Origin: Streptomyces tsukubensis
GTDB taxonomy: Bacteria > Actinomycetota > Actinomycetes > Streptomycetales > Streptomycetaceae
Length of the DNA: 64,000 bases
Reading direction: 5' to 3'
Assembly (NCBI RefSeq): GCF_003932715.1
Contig: NZ_CP020700.1
Location: forward strand, 7,462,501-7,526,500
In this document: positions 1 to 8,831 of the stretch, one piece after another
Numbering within the stretch: the stretch's first letter is position 1
How the letters are laid out: each line of letters opens with the position of its first letter
Translations under genes and position numbers: made by a program
Notes under the pieces: generated by a model
Told to the model about the DNA's origin: nothing
Databases searched by the model: none
The model's input: the letters and a program-made list of their open reading frames with translations, nothing else

Positions 1-30
1 GAGTGAACGCATGCAGTTCATGACCTCTGT

Positions 31-120
31 AAGGGAGGAATCCCCGCTTGGGCGGGGAATGCGACGGTTCGAAGCAGCCGACGCAATGAGATCGGGGATC
101 ATCCCCGCCTGTGCGGGGAC
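31..120. CRISPR. possible degenerate type I-E CRISPR remnant (two repeats, one spacer)
   Basis: Two repeat-like units contain ATCCCCGCYTGKGCGGGGA starting at 40 and 101. The 61-bp period is exactly what a 29-nt type I-E repeat plus a 32-nt spacer gives. The second unit (about 92-120) begins with GGGATCATCCCCGC, close to Streptomyces/E. coli type I-E repeats. The first (about 31-59) is diverged in its left third. The spacer would be 60-91. No third repeat follows to the right and no cas gene is in the window. It may be the trailer end of an array lying to the left, or a chance pair of GC-rich hairpins. Confidence 0.42.
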
Positions 121-239
121 CTGAGCTTGACAGAGATGCTAGCAGCTAAACCTCGTGACCAATAGGAGCGGTCGGAGTCTGTGCAGGGGGACCCTGCGCG
201 CCTGGTGGTCTTTCGATATCTTGGCAAGAGGGGGTTGAT

Positions 240-839
240 GTGGTGGGCTCGAAGCTATTGATCTGCTCGTGTGTTACGCGGGGAGCCATCTTGAGAAAGT
301 TCCTATCAGATTGTTGGTTGGACTCGCATGAGGGGGCCGAGCCCCATATTTTGAAGAAGAGGTTCCCAGGTCGTGCAGAACAGGTCGGCCGAGCCCGCGA
401 CTGGACACGGGGCGAGTTGCAGGGTGAACCATTTTTGGATGACGCATTATTTATTGTGGGCGAGTTGAGTGCGAACGCCGTCATACATACTGCCAGCGGA
501 TTGGCTTCCGGTGAATTCTGTCTGGAGTTCGGGGTGTCGGAGCGGGTCTTTACCTTGTCGGTTGTGGACGAGGGTGGAACGGATGGCACTCCTCGCTGGA
601 AAGGCTATGACGGTGAGGCTGAGAATGGGCGAGGTCTTGAAATCGTCTTGGGTCTTGTCGGTCGGGTCGTGATTCACCGAGCCTCCGCTGGGTTGAGGGT
701 CGCTGTAGATTTTCAGCGCGCCTCAGACTCTCCGGAGCCGGGGCCCGAGCGAGGGCCGGAAACGCCAAATCCGCTCCGATCAGCCGTTCGGTGGTTGGGT
801 TCCGCCTGTGCGTCACTGTTCCGTCCGCGTCCCCGGTGA
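240..839 (+). CDS. ATP-binding protein, HATPase_c_2 / anti-sigma regulatory kinase-like
   Basis: A 199-residue GHKL-fold protein of the RsbW/SpoIIAB-like group abundant in Streptomyces. The N box (VGELSANAVIHT, about residues 75-86), the G1 box (VVDEGGTDG, about 103-111) and a G2-type GRGLEIV (about 125-131) are all visible. Such proteins bind ATP and act as serine kinases or anti-sigma switches; the partner here is unknown. The GTG start is preceded by AAGAGGGGG. There is a TTA codon at 447, so expression may depend on bldA, and the 5' half is more AT-rich than its neighbours, suggesting transfer. The last roughly 28 codons read antisense through the end of a WD40 remnant, so the C-terminus is probably a recombination product. 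Confidence 0.72.
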   Translation: MVGSKLLICSCVTRGAILRKFLSDCWLDSHEGAEPHILKKRFPGRAEQVGRARDWTRGELQGEPFLDDALFIVGELSANAVIHTASGLASGEFCLEFGVSERVFTLSVVDEGGTDGTPRWKGYDGEAENGRGLEIVLGLVGRVVIHRASAGLRVAVDFQRASDSPEPGPERGPETPNPLRSAVRWLGSACASLFRPRPR

Positions 840-900
840 CGGCCCGGGGCGCCCTGTCGGCCACCGTGTTCACCACCGCACACACTTGACTGTCGTGGCC
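757..900 (-). pseudogene. WD40-repeat gene remnant (C-terminal blade)
   Basis: On the minus strand the frame reads GHDSQVCAVVNTV, then RAVTGDADGTV, then a damaged version of the VWDLTTGRPVG segment, ending LAFP. It matches, in order, the last WD repeat of the intact WD40 protein at 17908-19170 (GHDGQVCAVVSTV, RAVTGGSDGTV, WVFP). Nucleotide similarity is also obvious. The WD motif itself is broken (THRRNPTTERLIG), and no upstream blades or start can be found, so this is a decayed fragment. It overlaps the 3' end of the ATP-binding gene on the other strand. Confidence 0.6.
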
Positions 901-1490
901 AACGAGGCAACGCCCGAGGGGCCGCTGACACAAGGAGCCGATGGCCCGTTCCGCAGACATGTCCGCATCCAACCACCCTGCGCCGACACTCCCTTTCTCC
1001 ATCAGATGGTTGCCGATGCGATGTACGTCATGTGACGGCAAGGGGTCGCTGACTTCATACGTAAAGGGACGAGGACAGGGATGCTCGCCGGATTCCAGAA
1101 CCTCAGTTTCCGCATGTCCGTGCCGTCGCTGCTGATGCTGTGGTGGGCAGGGCAGAATGGAGATGTCCCAGGTCTATCGGAGGCCGGTATGGTGTGTCCT
1201 TTGCGGCGGCTGCTGGAGACGTACCGGGGTTGAGCACGCACGGTGGCTGCTGCGGAGTGCGCGTTACGGCTCGAACTGTGATCCAACGTCCCTCCGAGGT
1301 CGTGGCGGATGCCTCGCCGGAGTCCGCCGTCACCGGCTCGCCGGCCGCACGGTGCGCAGCCCCTGGTCCCAGCGGCGTTCGTGCCGCTGGTTGCCGTCCG
1401 GGTCCGGCAGCACATGCTCGGCGGGGACGATCAGTGCCGCTCCCGGGCCGACGGGGACGACGACCTGCGCCCGGGGGCTACCCGAGGCGG
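901..1490. other. non-coding / degenerate stretch
   Basis: No open frame here has recognisable homology, good codon bias and a start signal together. The stretch lies between two gene remnants (WD40 and aztD-like) and probably holds decayed sequence left by rearrangement. Confidence 0.5.
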
Positions 1491-1664
1491 ATGGACTGGC
1501 AACAGCCCCGGCCCGTCCTCTTCGTCCGCGGCCACACCGCCTACATCAGCGAACCCGCCGAGCGCCGGATACATGCCTTCGACATCGCATCGGGCAAGAA
1601 GCAGGCAACCGTCACCCTGCCCGAGGAGACCAACGAGCTGACCGGCGTCACCACTGACCACTGA
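1491..1664 (+). pseudogene. aztD: 3' fragment of an AztD-like zinc metallochaperone gene
   Basis: The frame encodes RPVLFVRGHTAYISEPAE, RRIHAFDIASGKKQATVTLP and EETNELTGV before a stop. This resembles the C-terminal end of AztD, the periplasmic/extracellular zinc metallochaperone of AztABCD importers, whose last blade reads alike and ends in LTGV. The rest of the roughly 400-residue protein is missing upstream, and no frame there continues the homology. The stop lies within a short 7-bp tandem repeat, which may mark the junction. The identification rests on memory of the family, from one short segment. Confidence 0.45.
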
Positions 1665-1680
1665 CCACTGACCACTGACC
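1651..1680. repeat. 7-bp tandem repeat (CCACTGA x4.3)
   Basis: CCACTGA is repeated four times plus two bases. It covers the stop codon of the aztD-like fragment. The unit contains TGA, so it closes frames in several registers. Confidence 0.85.
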
Positions 1681-1854
1681 GGACACACGGACCGTCGGGA
1701 GAACGGGAGTTGTCCGCCTCGTCGACCAGAACTCCGGCAGCGGGAAACGGATCACCGTACGCACGGACCGCCTCGACGGGGCTCCCCCGGGCCCGGCCGC
1801 CGAACCCCACAGGACGACGGCCCGCACTGATGGGGCGGGTTCCCCGTCCGCTCG

Positions 1855-4695
1855 GTGCGACGCGCCCAGGATTCGGCCGCCGGGTTGGCACAGAATGGAG
1901 ACGTGGCCCTTTCTCACACCGGTCCGGAGCGACCCCTTCTCATCGGGCGGCAGCGCGAGCGCGCAGCCCTCGACCAGCTGACCGACGGTCTGGCCGCCGG
2001 ACGCGGCGGCACCACGGTGATCTGCGGCGATGCCGGGATCGGCAAGTCCGCACTGCTGACGTACGCGCGCTCCGCACCGGGGGTGCGCGTCCTGCGGGCC
2101 GAGGGGGCCGAGTTCGAGACCGACTTCGCCTTCGCGGCACTGCACCAGCTCTGTGGACCGGTCCTCACCGGAATCGCCGCGCTGCCGACTCCACAGTGCC
2201 AGGAGCTGGAGACCGCTTTCGGTCTGCGGGCCGGTGACATCCCGGACCGCTTCCGTGTGGGCCTCGCCTTTCTCAATCTGCTGTCGAGCGTCGCGGGCGG
2301 CACTCCGCTGCTCTGCGTCATCGACGACGCCCAGTGGCTCGATCCGACCTCGGCACAGGCGTTCGCCTTCGCCGCGCGCCGGGTGCAGGACGAGCCGATC
2401 GCGCTGATCTTCGCGGTACGGGACCCGGCCGCCCGCCCCGAGTTACGGGGATTGCCGCGTCTTGTGCTGGCGGGGCTCGACGAGGCGGACGCCCGAAGCC
2501 TTCTCCTGGCCCGGATCAGAGCTCCCCTGGACACCCGGGTACGGGAGCGCATCCTCGCCGAGGCCCGTGGCAACCCGCTCGCCCTGCTCGAACTGCCCGG
2601 CGCGGGCGCACTGGCCGGGGGGTTCGCCTGTCCCGACGCCTCCGCCGCCCCGGCCGTGGTCGAGTCGAGCTTCCAGATCAGACTCGCCGGACTGCCGGCC
2701 CGTACACGCACCCTCCTGCTGATGGCCGCCGCGGACCCCACCGGCAACCCCCTCCTGCTGACACGGGCCGCGGCGGATCTGGACATCGGCATCGCCGACG
2801 CCCGCCCCGCCGAGGAAGCCGGACTCGTCTCCTTCGGAGACTTGGTACGGTTCCGCCACCCTCTCGTACGCTCTGCCTTCTACCACTCGGCGTCCCCGGA
2901 CGAACGACGCGCGGCACACCGCGCCCTGGCCAAGGCCCTGGATCACGAGAGCGACGGCGACCGCGGTTCCTGGCATCTGGCCCAGGCCACAGTCGGACCC
3001 GACGAGCACACCGCCGACGCGATGTACCGCTCGGCTGCCCGGGCCCGGGCCCGAGGGGGGTCCGCCGCCGCCGCGGTGTTCCTCGCCGAGGCGGCCCGGC
3101 TGACTCCCCAGCCGGGTATGCGCGCCGAGCGGGCGCTGTCCGCCGCGGAGGCGAAACGCGAGGCCGGAGCCCTCGACGAGGCACTCGCGTTGCTGTCCGT
3201 GGCGCGGGCCGGACCACTCGGACCAGCGGCGCGGGCACAGGCCGGGATCCTGGGCGCCAGGATCGCCTTCGACCAGAACCGGGACGAGGCGGCGGTCACC
3301 CAGCTCCTCGACGCCTCCCGTTGCATGGCCGCGGTCGATCGTCCGGCGGCCCGGGAGTCGCTGCTCGACGCCCTCGCCGCCGCTGTCTTCGTCGGCCGGT
3401 TCGCCCACTCTGCGCGCATCTCCGACGTGGCCGAGGCCGCTCGGGCCATGCTCGGCGACCACGCCCCCGCGCGCCCGCTGGATCTGCTCCTGGACGCGCT
3501 GACCACTCAGCTGACGAAGGATTTCGCGGCGGCCGTCCCGCTGCTGCGCCATGTGGTGGAGGTCTACGGGGAGCGGGGCGGCGGCAGCGGTCCCGCGACG
3601 GGGGAACTCTGGCTCGCCTGCTGTGTCGCGATGGACCTCTGGGAGGACGGCGCGTGGATCTCCCTGGCGGAGCGCCAGTTGGCGGATTCCAGAACGGCGG
3701 GCGCGCTGACATTGCTGCCGGTGGCGCTCAGCTACCGGGCACTCGCGCACATCCACACCGGACAGTTCGACGACGCCGCCACCCTGGTCGCGGAGGCCTA
3801 CGCCATCGCCGACGAGGTCGGCGCCCCGGGTCTGGAGTACGTCGACGTGACCGTGGCCGCGTGGCGCGGAGAAGAGGCCCGGACCCTGGAGCTCGCGGAG
3901 CTGGCGAGGGCAGGTGCGGAGGAGCGGGGCGAGGGCAGACTCGTCACCGCGGTCGAATACGCCCAAGCGGTCCTGTTCAACGGTCTCGGACGCTACGACG
4001 CGGCCCAGGAAGTCCTGCGCCCCGCCTGCCGGCTCGACGAAATGGGATTCCACGCCTGGATTCTCACCGAATTCCTGGAAGCGGCGGCCCGCACCGGCGA
4101 CCGGGACACCGCCGCCCCGGTGCTCCGGCGCCTGCTCGACCGCACGGAGAGCACGGGAACCGACTGGGCGAGGGGAGTGGCACTGCGCAGCCGGGCCCTC
4201 CTGGCGCGCGGCCCCGAGGCAGAGGAGTGCTATCGGGAGGCGATCATCCGACTCGACCGCACCGCGGGCGCCGTGCATGCCGCCCGCGCCCGCCTCGTCT
4301 ACGGCGAATGGCTGCGGCGTGAAGGACGCAGGCTCGAAGCCCGGACGATGCTCCGCGCCGCTCACGAGAGGCTCTCCGCGATGGGGGCCAGGGCTTTCGC
4401 AGCCCGTGCGGCCCGGGAACTCGCCGGCACGGGAGAGCACCCCCGGGGCCGTAAGGCCCCGACCCCGGTGGGGCTGACGGCACAGGAGTTTCAGGTCGCC
4501 CGCCTGGTCGCCACCGGTGTCACGTCGAGGGAGGCCGGATTGCAGCTCTTTCTGAGTCCTCGGACCATCGACGCCCATCTGAGGAGCATCTTCAGGAAGC
4601 TCGGTATCACCTCACGCCGACAACTGGGACAGGTCCCGCTGCGTCGTGACGGTTCCCCGGGAGAGGGCCACGGCCTGGCGGACCGGTACGCGTAG
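1855..4695 (+). CDS. LAL-type LuxR family transcriptional regulator (ATPase + HTH), copy 1
   Basis: A 946-residue large ATP-binding LuxR (LAL/MalT-like) regulator. The N-terminal AAA/NTPase domain has a Walker A (CGDAGIGKSALL, about 58-68) and a Walker B (LLCVIDDAQW, about 153-162). A long TPR-like alpha-helical middle follows, then a C-terminal LuxR HTH (about 872-925; SPRTIDAHLRSIFRKLGI). It should be a cytoplasmic activator switched by ATP and an unknown inducer. There is a TTA codon at 2443, consistent with bldA control. The start is uncertain: GTG 1855 has no clear ribosome site, and GTG 1903, just before PLLIGRQRER where the family homology begins, is a good alternative and may be leaderless. 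It is paralogous to the next gene in the same orientation. Confidence 0.9.
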   Translation: MRRAQDSAAGLAQNGDVALSHTGPERPLLIGRQRERAALDQLTDGLAAGRGGTTVICGDAGIGKSALLTYARSAPGVRVLRAEGAEFETDFAFAALHQLCGPVLTGIAALPTPQCQELETAFGLRAGDIPDRFRVGLAFLNLLSSVAGGTPLLCVIDDAQWLDPTSAQAFAFAARRVQDEPIALIFAVRDPAARPELRGLPRLVLAGLDEADARSLLLARIRAPLDTRVRERILAEARGNPLALLELPGAGALAGGFACPDASAAPAVVESSFQIRLAGLPARTRTLLLMAAADPTGNPLLLTRAAADLDIGIADARPAEEAGLVSFGDLVRFRHPLVRSAFYHSASPDERRAAHRALAKALDHESDGDRGSWHLAQATVGPDEHTADAMYRSAARARARGGSAAAAVFLAEAARLTPQPGMRAERALSAAEAKREAGALDEALALLSVARAGPLGPAARAQAGILGARIAFDQNRDEAAVTQLLDASRCMAAVDRPAARESLLDALAAAVFVGRFAHSARISDVAEAARAMLGDHAPARPLDLLLDALTTQLTKDFAAAVPLLRHVVEVYGERGGGSGPATGELWLACCVAMDLWEDGAWISLAERQLADSRTAGALTLLPVALSYRALAHIHTGQFDDAATLVAEAYAIADEVGAPGLEYVDVTVAAWRGEEARTLELAELARAGAEERGEGRLVTAVEYAQAVLFNGLGRYDAAQEVLRPACRLDEMGFHAWILTEFLEAAARTGDRDTAAPVLRRLLDRTESTGTDWARGVALRSRALLARGPEAEECYREAIIRLDRTAGAVHAARARLVYGEWLRREGRRLEARTMLRAAHERLSAMGARAFAARAARELAGTGEHPRGRKAPTPVGLTAQEFQVARLVATGVTSREAGLQLFLSPRTIDAHLRSIFRKLGITSRRQLGQVPLRRDGSPGEGHGLADRYA

Positions 4696-4781
4696 CCGTA
4701 CTCGGGCGCGGAGACCGTCCGGTTGGTCCGGCGGGTGCGCCCCGCGCACCGCCGTACCCGCCGCAGTGCGCCGCCGCGGCG

Positions 4782-4805
4782 ATATTGTTGACGTGTCCTC
4801 AATAT
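4782..4805 (+). promoter_or_regulatory. inverted repeat with TTGACG box upstream of second LAL gene
   Basis: ATATTG (4782-4787) and CAATAT (4800-4805) form an inverted repeat in an otherwise very GC-rich gap. TTGACG (4788-4793), a good -35 element, lies between the arms. A convincing -10 is not seen. Operator or promoter role is inferred. Confidence 0.3.
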
Positions 4806-4869
4806 GGGAGGCTTGGCCTCTCCGGCACGTACGAGAGTCGCGTCGGGAGGGGGAAGGGGGACGCGTACG

Positions 4870-7617
4870 GTGCCCACACGACGAGATCCATCCGAGGGTG
4901 CGGCGCTCGTGGGCCGACGCCATGAGACCCGGAGGCTTCACCGGCTCGTCTCCGGCCTCGGCGCCGGGCGCGGGGGAGCGCTGCTGATCCTCGGCGATGT
5001 GGGCATCGGGAAGACCGCTCTGCTCGATTCTTTACGGACTCCGCCACGCACGACCGTCCTGCGCGCCCGCGGCGACGAACGGGACGGGGAGCGCGACTAC
5101 GCCGGGCTGCGCCGGCTGTGCGCCCCACTGTCGGACGCGGTCGCCGGACTCCCGGAGCCCCAACGCGACGCCCTGGAAAGAGTGTTACGGCCGGCCGCCG
5201 ACGGCGACCCGGAGGCGTTTCTCGTGGCCACGGCCACGCTCGGCCTCCTGTCCGAAGCCGCGGCCGAACTGCCCGTGCTGTGCGTCGTCGACGACGCACA
5301 GTGGCTGGACCGGGCCTCCGCCCGGGTGCTCGCCTTCGCCGCCCGGAGGGTCACCGACACCCGGGTCGGCTTCCTCGTCGGGGCCCGGCGGCCCAACGAC
5401 CGGAACGAACTGGCGAGCCTTCCCACCCTGCTTCTCACCGGACTTCCGGAGCGGGACGCCCGCAGACTGTCGACGCGGGTGCTCGCCCCCCTCGACCGGT
5501 CGGTCAGGGACCGCGTCATCGCCGAAGCCGGGGGCAACCCCCTCGTCCTGCTCGAACTCTCCCGGACCGTCGACTTCCCCGCCCCGGCAGCCCCACCGGG
5601 CGCCACCTGCACCGGAACCCCCGTGGAAGACGGCTTCCGCAGACGCATCACCGCCCTTCCCGAGGACACCCGACAACTCCTCCTGGTGGCGGCCGTGGAG
5701 CCGACCGGGCGCCCTCTTCAACTGTGGCGGGCCGCGCGGCACCTGGGTATCGGCATCGCGGCGGCGGCACCCGCCGAAGAAGCCGCGCTGCTCCGGGTCG
5801 ACCTGTGGACCCGGTTCAGCCACCCCCTCGTACGGTCCATCGTCTGGTACGAGGCCACTCCGGCCGAACGCCGGACCGCTCACCGCGCACTCGCGGTGGC
5901 GGCGGCGGCAGCCCAGGAGCCGGAACGCTGGATGTGGCACCACTCGCAGTCCCTCCCGGCCCCGGACGAAGGCGTGGCAGGAGCCCTTGAGCGATCCGCC
6001 TCACTGGACCCGGCGCCGGGCCGGGCCGCTGCATTCCTCGAAGCGGCGGCCCTGCTCACTCCTGACGCCCGGGACCGAACCGCGCGGACCCTGAGGGCAG
6101 CCGGAACGCACTATGACGCCGGAGCCCACGACGCGGCCGAACGACTGGTGAATCGCGCCTGTTCCGGGCTGCTCGACGAGCAGTCGAACGCCCGTCTGGA
6201 AACCCTGCGTGCGCGCATGGCCCTCGATCGCGGCCGGTGCGATACTGCGGCCGGTCTCTTTCGACGGGCGGCCGCTCTCATGTCGTCCGTGGACGCACCC
6301 CTGGCCCGAACGCTCCGGCTGGAGGGGCTGGTCGCCGCCGCCCACACGGGCCGTTTCGCCGTCGGGCCGCAGCCCCCGGAGCCGGCCGACGACCTCGGTC
6401 CCGCATTGCCCCCCGGCCCGCCACGCCCTGTCGACCTGCTGCTGGCCGCCCTCACCGCCCGGGAGAGCGGCGGCGTCGAGCTTGCCGCACCCGCGCTCGA
6501 CCGCGCGCTCCGCGCCTATCTTGATGGTCAGGACACCTATCCGTACGGACCGGGTGAGGCATGGGCCGTGTGCAGTGCGGCGATCGACCTGTGGAACGAG
6601 TCCGCCTGGCGGCGACTCGCCGACCGCCAGGTGCGCAACGCCCGGCACACGGGTGCGCCGGCCGTGCTCCCCGCCGCTCTGGGCCGCCGCGCACTGGTCC
6701 ATGTCCACGCCGGTGAGCTGGGGGCGGCGGCGGCACTCGTCCGGGAGATCGACTCACTGCCGGGCGGCGAGGCCGGCTGGGATGTGCCCTGTGTACGGAT
6801 CGCCCTCGCGGCCTGGCGAGGAGACCGGAACCGGACGGCGAGGCTCGCCTCCGAGGCCGGGCGCGACGCGGTCTCGCGTGGGGACGGCCATCTGCTCACG
6901 GCCGTCGGATACGCCCGGGCCGTGCTCGCCAACGGGCTCGACCGCCCCGCCGACGCCGTGCGGATCTGGCGTTTCGACCTCCACCTCGATGAGACCGGCT
7001 TCTACACCTGGGGCTTGGTCGAACTCGTGGAAGCGGCCGCCAGGTCGGGAGCACCCGACCTCGCCGCCGCGGCGCTGGACCGCGTCCTGCGGCGCACTCG
7101 GACCGGCTCCACGGACTGGGCGTCCGGTGTGCGACTGTGCTCCCGGGCGCTTCTGAGCGATACCGCGGAGGCCGGAGAACTGCACCAGGAGGCCATCCGG
7201 CGGCTCGACCTCAGTCATGCGGTCCTGCACGCCGCACGGGGGCGCCTGCTGTACGGAGAGTGGCTGCGGGCCGGCGGATACCGGGTCGAGGCGCGGAGGC
7301 AACTGCGCCGTGCGTACGCGGTGTTCTCCGCATGCGGCGCCACTGCCTTCGCGGCCCGTGCCGCCCGGGAGCTGCGAGCGGCGGGGGAGTCCACCCGTAC
7401 GGCCCGGATCGGACGGGCAGACACCTCATGTCTGACCCCACGGGAACGCGAGATCGCGGAGCTGGTGGCGACAGGAGTCACCACCAGGGAAGTGGGAACC
7501 TCCTTGCATGTGAGCCCCAGGACGGTCGACGCGCATTTGAGAAGCGTGTTCAAGAAAATGGGCATTTCCTCCCGTCGGCAACTGCGCGGCGTGATTCCCC
7601 TCGGCGGTGAGCGGTGA
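4870..7617 (+). CDS. LAL-type LuxR family transcriptional regulator (ATPase + HTH), copy 2
   Basis: A second large ATP-binding LuxR regulator (about 915 residues from this start). The Walker A is GDVGIGKTALL (about 42-52), the Walker B VLCVVDDAQW (about 136-145), then a long helical middle and a C-terminal LuxR HTH (about 855-907; SPRTVDAHLRSVFKKMGI). It aligns along its whole length with the preceding gene, so the pair is a tandem duplication that has diverged. GTG 4870 is chosen because the purine tract GGGAGGGGGAAGGGGG (4845-4860) sits just upstream; ATG 4804 would add 22 low-complexity residues. TTA codons occur at 5032 and 5185. The target is unknown. A long perfect hairpin follows the stop. 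Confidence 0.88.
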   Translation: MPTRRDPSEGAALVGRRHETRRLHRLVSGLGAGRGGALLILGDVGIGKTALLDSLRTPPRTTVLRARGDERDGERDYAGLRRLCAPLSDAVAGLPEPQRDALERVLRPAADGDPEAFLVATATLGLLSEAAAELPVLCVVDDAQWLDRASARVLAFAARRVTDTRVGFLVGARRPNDRNELASLPTLLLTGLPERDARRLSTRVLAPLDRSVRDRVIAEAGGNPLVLLELSRTVDFPAPAAPPGATCTGTPVEDGFRRRITALPEDTRQLLLVAAVEPTGRPLQLWRAARHLGIGIAAAAPAEEAALLRVDLWTRFSHPLVRSIVWYEATPAERRTAHRALAVAAAAAQEPERWMWHHSQSLPAPDEGVAGALERSASLDPAPGRAAAFLEAAALLTPDARDRTARTLRAAGTHYDAGAHDAAERLVNRACSGLLDEQSNARLETLRARMALDRGRCDTAAGLFRRAAALMSSVDAPLARTLRLEGLVAAAHTGRFAVGPQPPEPADDLGPALPPGPPRPVDLLLAALTARESGGVELAAPALDRALRAYLDGQDTYPYGPGEAWAVCSAAIDLWNESAWRRLADRQVRNARHTGAPAVLPAALGRRALVHVHAGELGAAAALVREIDSLPGGEAGWDVPCVRIALAAWRGDRNRTARLASEAGRDAVSRGDGHLLTAVGYARAVLANGLDRPADAVRIWRFDLHLDETGFYTWGLVELVEAAARSGAPDLAAAALDRVLRRTRTGSTDWASGVRLCSRALLSDTAEAGELHQEAIRRLDLSHAVLHAARGRLLYGEWLRAGGYRVEARRQLRRAYAVFSACGATAFAARAARELRAAGESTRTARIGRADTSCLTPREREIAELVATGVTTREVGTSLHVSPRTVDAHLRSVFKKMGISSRRQLRGVIPLGGER

Positions 7618-7618
7618 T

Positions 7619-7652
7619 CCGCCGAGGTCCCGGCGGGTCGGGACCTCGGCGG
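7619..7652 (+). terminator. hairpin terminator after LAL genes
   Basis: Perfect 13-bp stem (CCGCCGAGGTCCC / GGGACCTCGGCGG) with an 8-nt loop, beginning one base after the TGA. There is no U-tract, as is usual in Streptomyces. Confidence 0.75.
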
Positions 7653-7799
7653 CGGCCGACCGGGAATGAGGGCTCCTCTGGAGCTCATTCGGCTCGAAGG
7701 ACGTGCGCAGTCAGGGGAATCTCGAATCGCTGATGCCGAAAGGCCGAGGGAATTCTCCGTCCCGATGGCGTGTGTCAACCCTCTGCTACCTTCCCTCCC

Positions 7800-8264
7800 A
7801 TGGGAGAACCGCGATGGCTCGACGAGCGGGAGGCTCAGGTCTGGAAGATGTACCGGGACCTGCGCCGGGACCTGCAGAGCGCGCAGGACCGGCAACTTCT
7901 GCGGGACTCCGGCCTCTCCGGCGCCGACTACGCCCTTCTCGTCCCCTTGTCCGAGGCGTCGGACGGTCTGATGAGGTCGAGGGAGCTCGGCCTGGAGGTC
8001 GGATGGGAACGCAGCCGACTCTCCCATCAAATCATCCGTATGGAGAAGCGGGGGCTCGTCACCCGAGAGGCATGCGCCGATGACGCCCGGGGGGCGATGG
8101 TGCGACTGACCGCCTCGGGGCGGGCCGCGATCGAAGGCGCCGCTCCGCTGCATGTGGAGACGGTCCGCCAGTTCTTCTTCGACCCCCTCACCTCCCACGA
8201 GGTCGACACTCTGGGAACCCTGATCGGGAAGATGCTGGATGCGCTCAACCATGAGCAGGGATGA
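7800..8264 (+). CDS. MarR family transcriptional regulator
   Basis: A winged-helix regulator of 154 residues from ATG 7800. It begins MGEPRWLDEREAQVWKMYRD, then shows the MarR helices (LSGADYALLVPLSEA), the recognition region (LGWERSRLSHQIIRMEKRGLV, written here with the preceding VG omitted) and the wing (CADDARGAMVRLTASG). The family binds palindromes as a dimer and usually responds to small aromatic ligands. No Shine-Dalgarno sequence precedes the ATG, but TACCTT at 7787-7792 lies where the -10 of a leaderless transcript should be. It is convergent with the oxidoreductase gene 8283-8831. An in-frame GTG at 7770 would add ten residues and is less likely. Confidence 0.88.
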   Translation: MGEPRWLDEREAQVWKMYRDLRRDLQSAQDRQLLRDSGLSGADYALLVPLSEASDGLMRSRELGLEVGWERSRLSHQIIRMEKRGLVTREACADDARGAMVRLTASGRAAIEGAAPLHVETVRQFFFDPLTSHEVDTLGTLIGKMLDALNHEQG

Positions 8265-8282
8265 GCCGGACCGGCCGGCGGA

Positions 8283-8831
8283 TCAGAACTCGCCCGGCCG
8301 GCCGTACCGGTAGAAGAAGGGGCCCATCTGTCCGGCGAGCGCCCGGGTCAGGCCGGAGCTGTCTTCGAGCAGCCGCGCGCCGGGGGTGAGGTCGCCGACG
8401 AAGACGGGGTCGAAACCGGCGTCCCGGATGAGCTGCTCGGTGGTGCCTCTGGCCGCGGGTTCACTCGCGAAGAGGTTGCCCGGCCTGATCCGCTGCGCAG
8501 GGATCCGCTCATAGGTGGTGGCGAAGACCGTGGAGAAGGCCTTGGCGGTCGGGCCGCCGACGATCGACTTGATGTGGTGGGAGAGCGAGGGGAACGAACT
8601 GTTCCGCTCCTCGTAGAGATTGGTGGTGTCGATGGTCGTCCGGCCGGAGAGCCCGGACACCCTGCCCAGTGCTTCGGCGATCGCCTGGCCCGGAACCGCA
8701 ACCACCACGACATCGGCGCCGGTGGCGTCCCCGCCGTCGCGCCCGAGACCGGTGACCACATGGCCCGCGCGGGTCCACAGACGGGCGAGCCCGCCGCCGA
8801 CCCTGCCCCGGCCGATCACAGTGATGTTCAT
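8283..8831 (-). CDS. NADP-binding F420-dependent-reductase-like oxidoreductase
   Basis: A small Rossmann protein of 182 residues, starting MNITVIGRGRVGGGLARLW, where GRGRVGG is the NAD(P) phosphate-binding loop. Conserved patches VVVVAVPGQAIAEAL and IDTTNLYEE agree with the F420H2:NADP oxidoreductase / NADP-oxidoreductase coenzyme-F420 family (pfam03807). ATG 8831 is chosen over longer frames because GAGGAG lies 7-8 bases upstream on the minus strand and the glycine-rich loop starts directly. It is probably co-transcribed with the cysteine hydrolase (9042-9695) and controlled by the neighbouring regulator. Its substrate is unknown. Confidence 0.8.
   Translation of the reverse strand: MNITVIGRGRVGGGLARLWTRAGHVVTGLGRDGGDATGADVVVVAVPGQAIAEALGRVSGLSGRTTIDTTNLYEERNSSFPSLSHHIKSIVGGPTAKAFSTVFATTYERIPAQRIRPGNLFASEPAARGTTEQLIRDAGFDPVFVGDLTPGARLLEDSSGLTRALAGQMGPFFYRYGRPGEF

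Noticed and set aside
1681..1854. Short plus-strand reading VVRLVDQNSGSGKRITVRTD as a further gene fragment
   Set aside because: It looks protein-like, but I cannot link it to any family and no frame, start or neighbour supports it.
2334..4322. Long overlapping frames on both strands inside the first LAL gene
   Set aside because: They are Arg/Pro/Gly-rich shadows; the LAL frame has the P-loop, Walker B and HTH.
4804..4869. ATG 4804 as start of the second LAL gene
   Set aside because: It adds 22 Gly/Arg-rich residues without family similarity and no ribosome site; GTG 4870 has a strong purine tract upstream.
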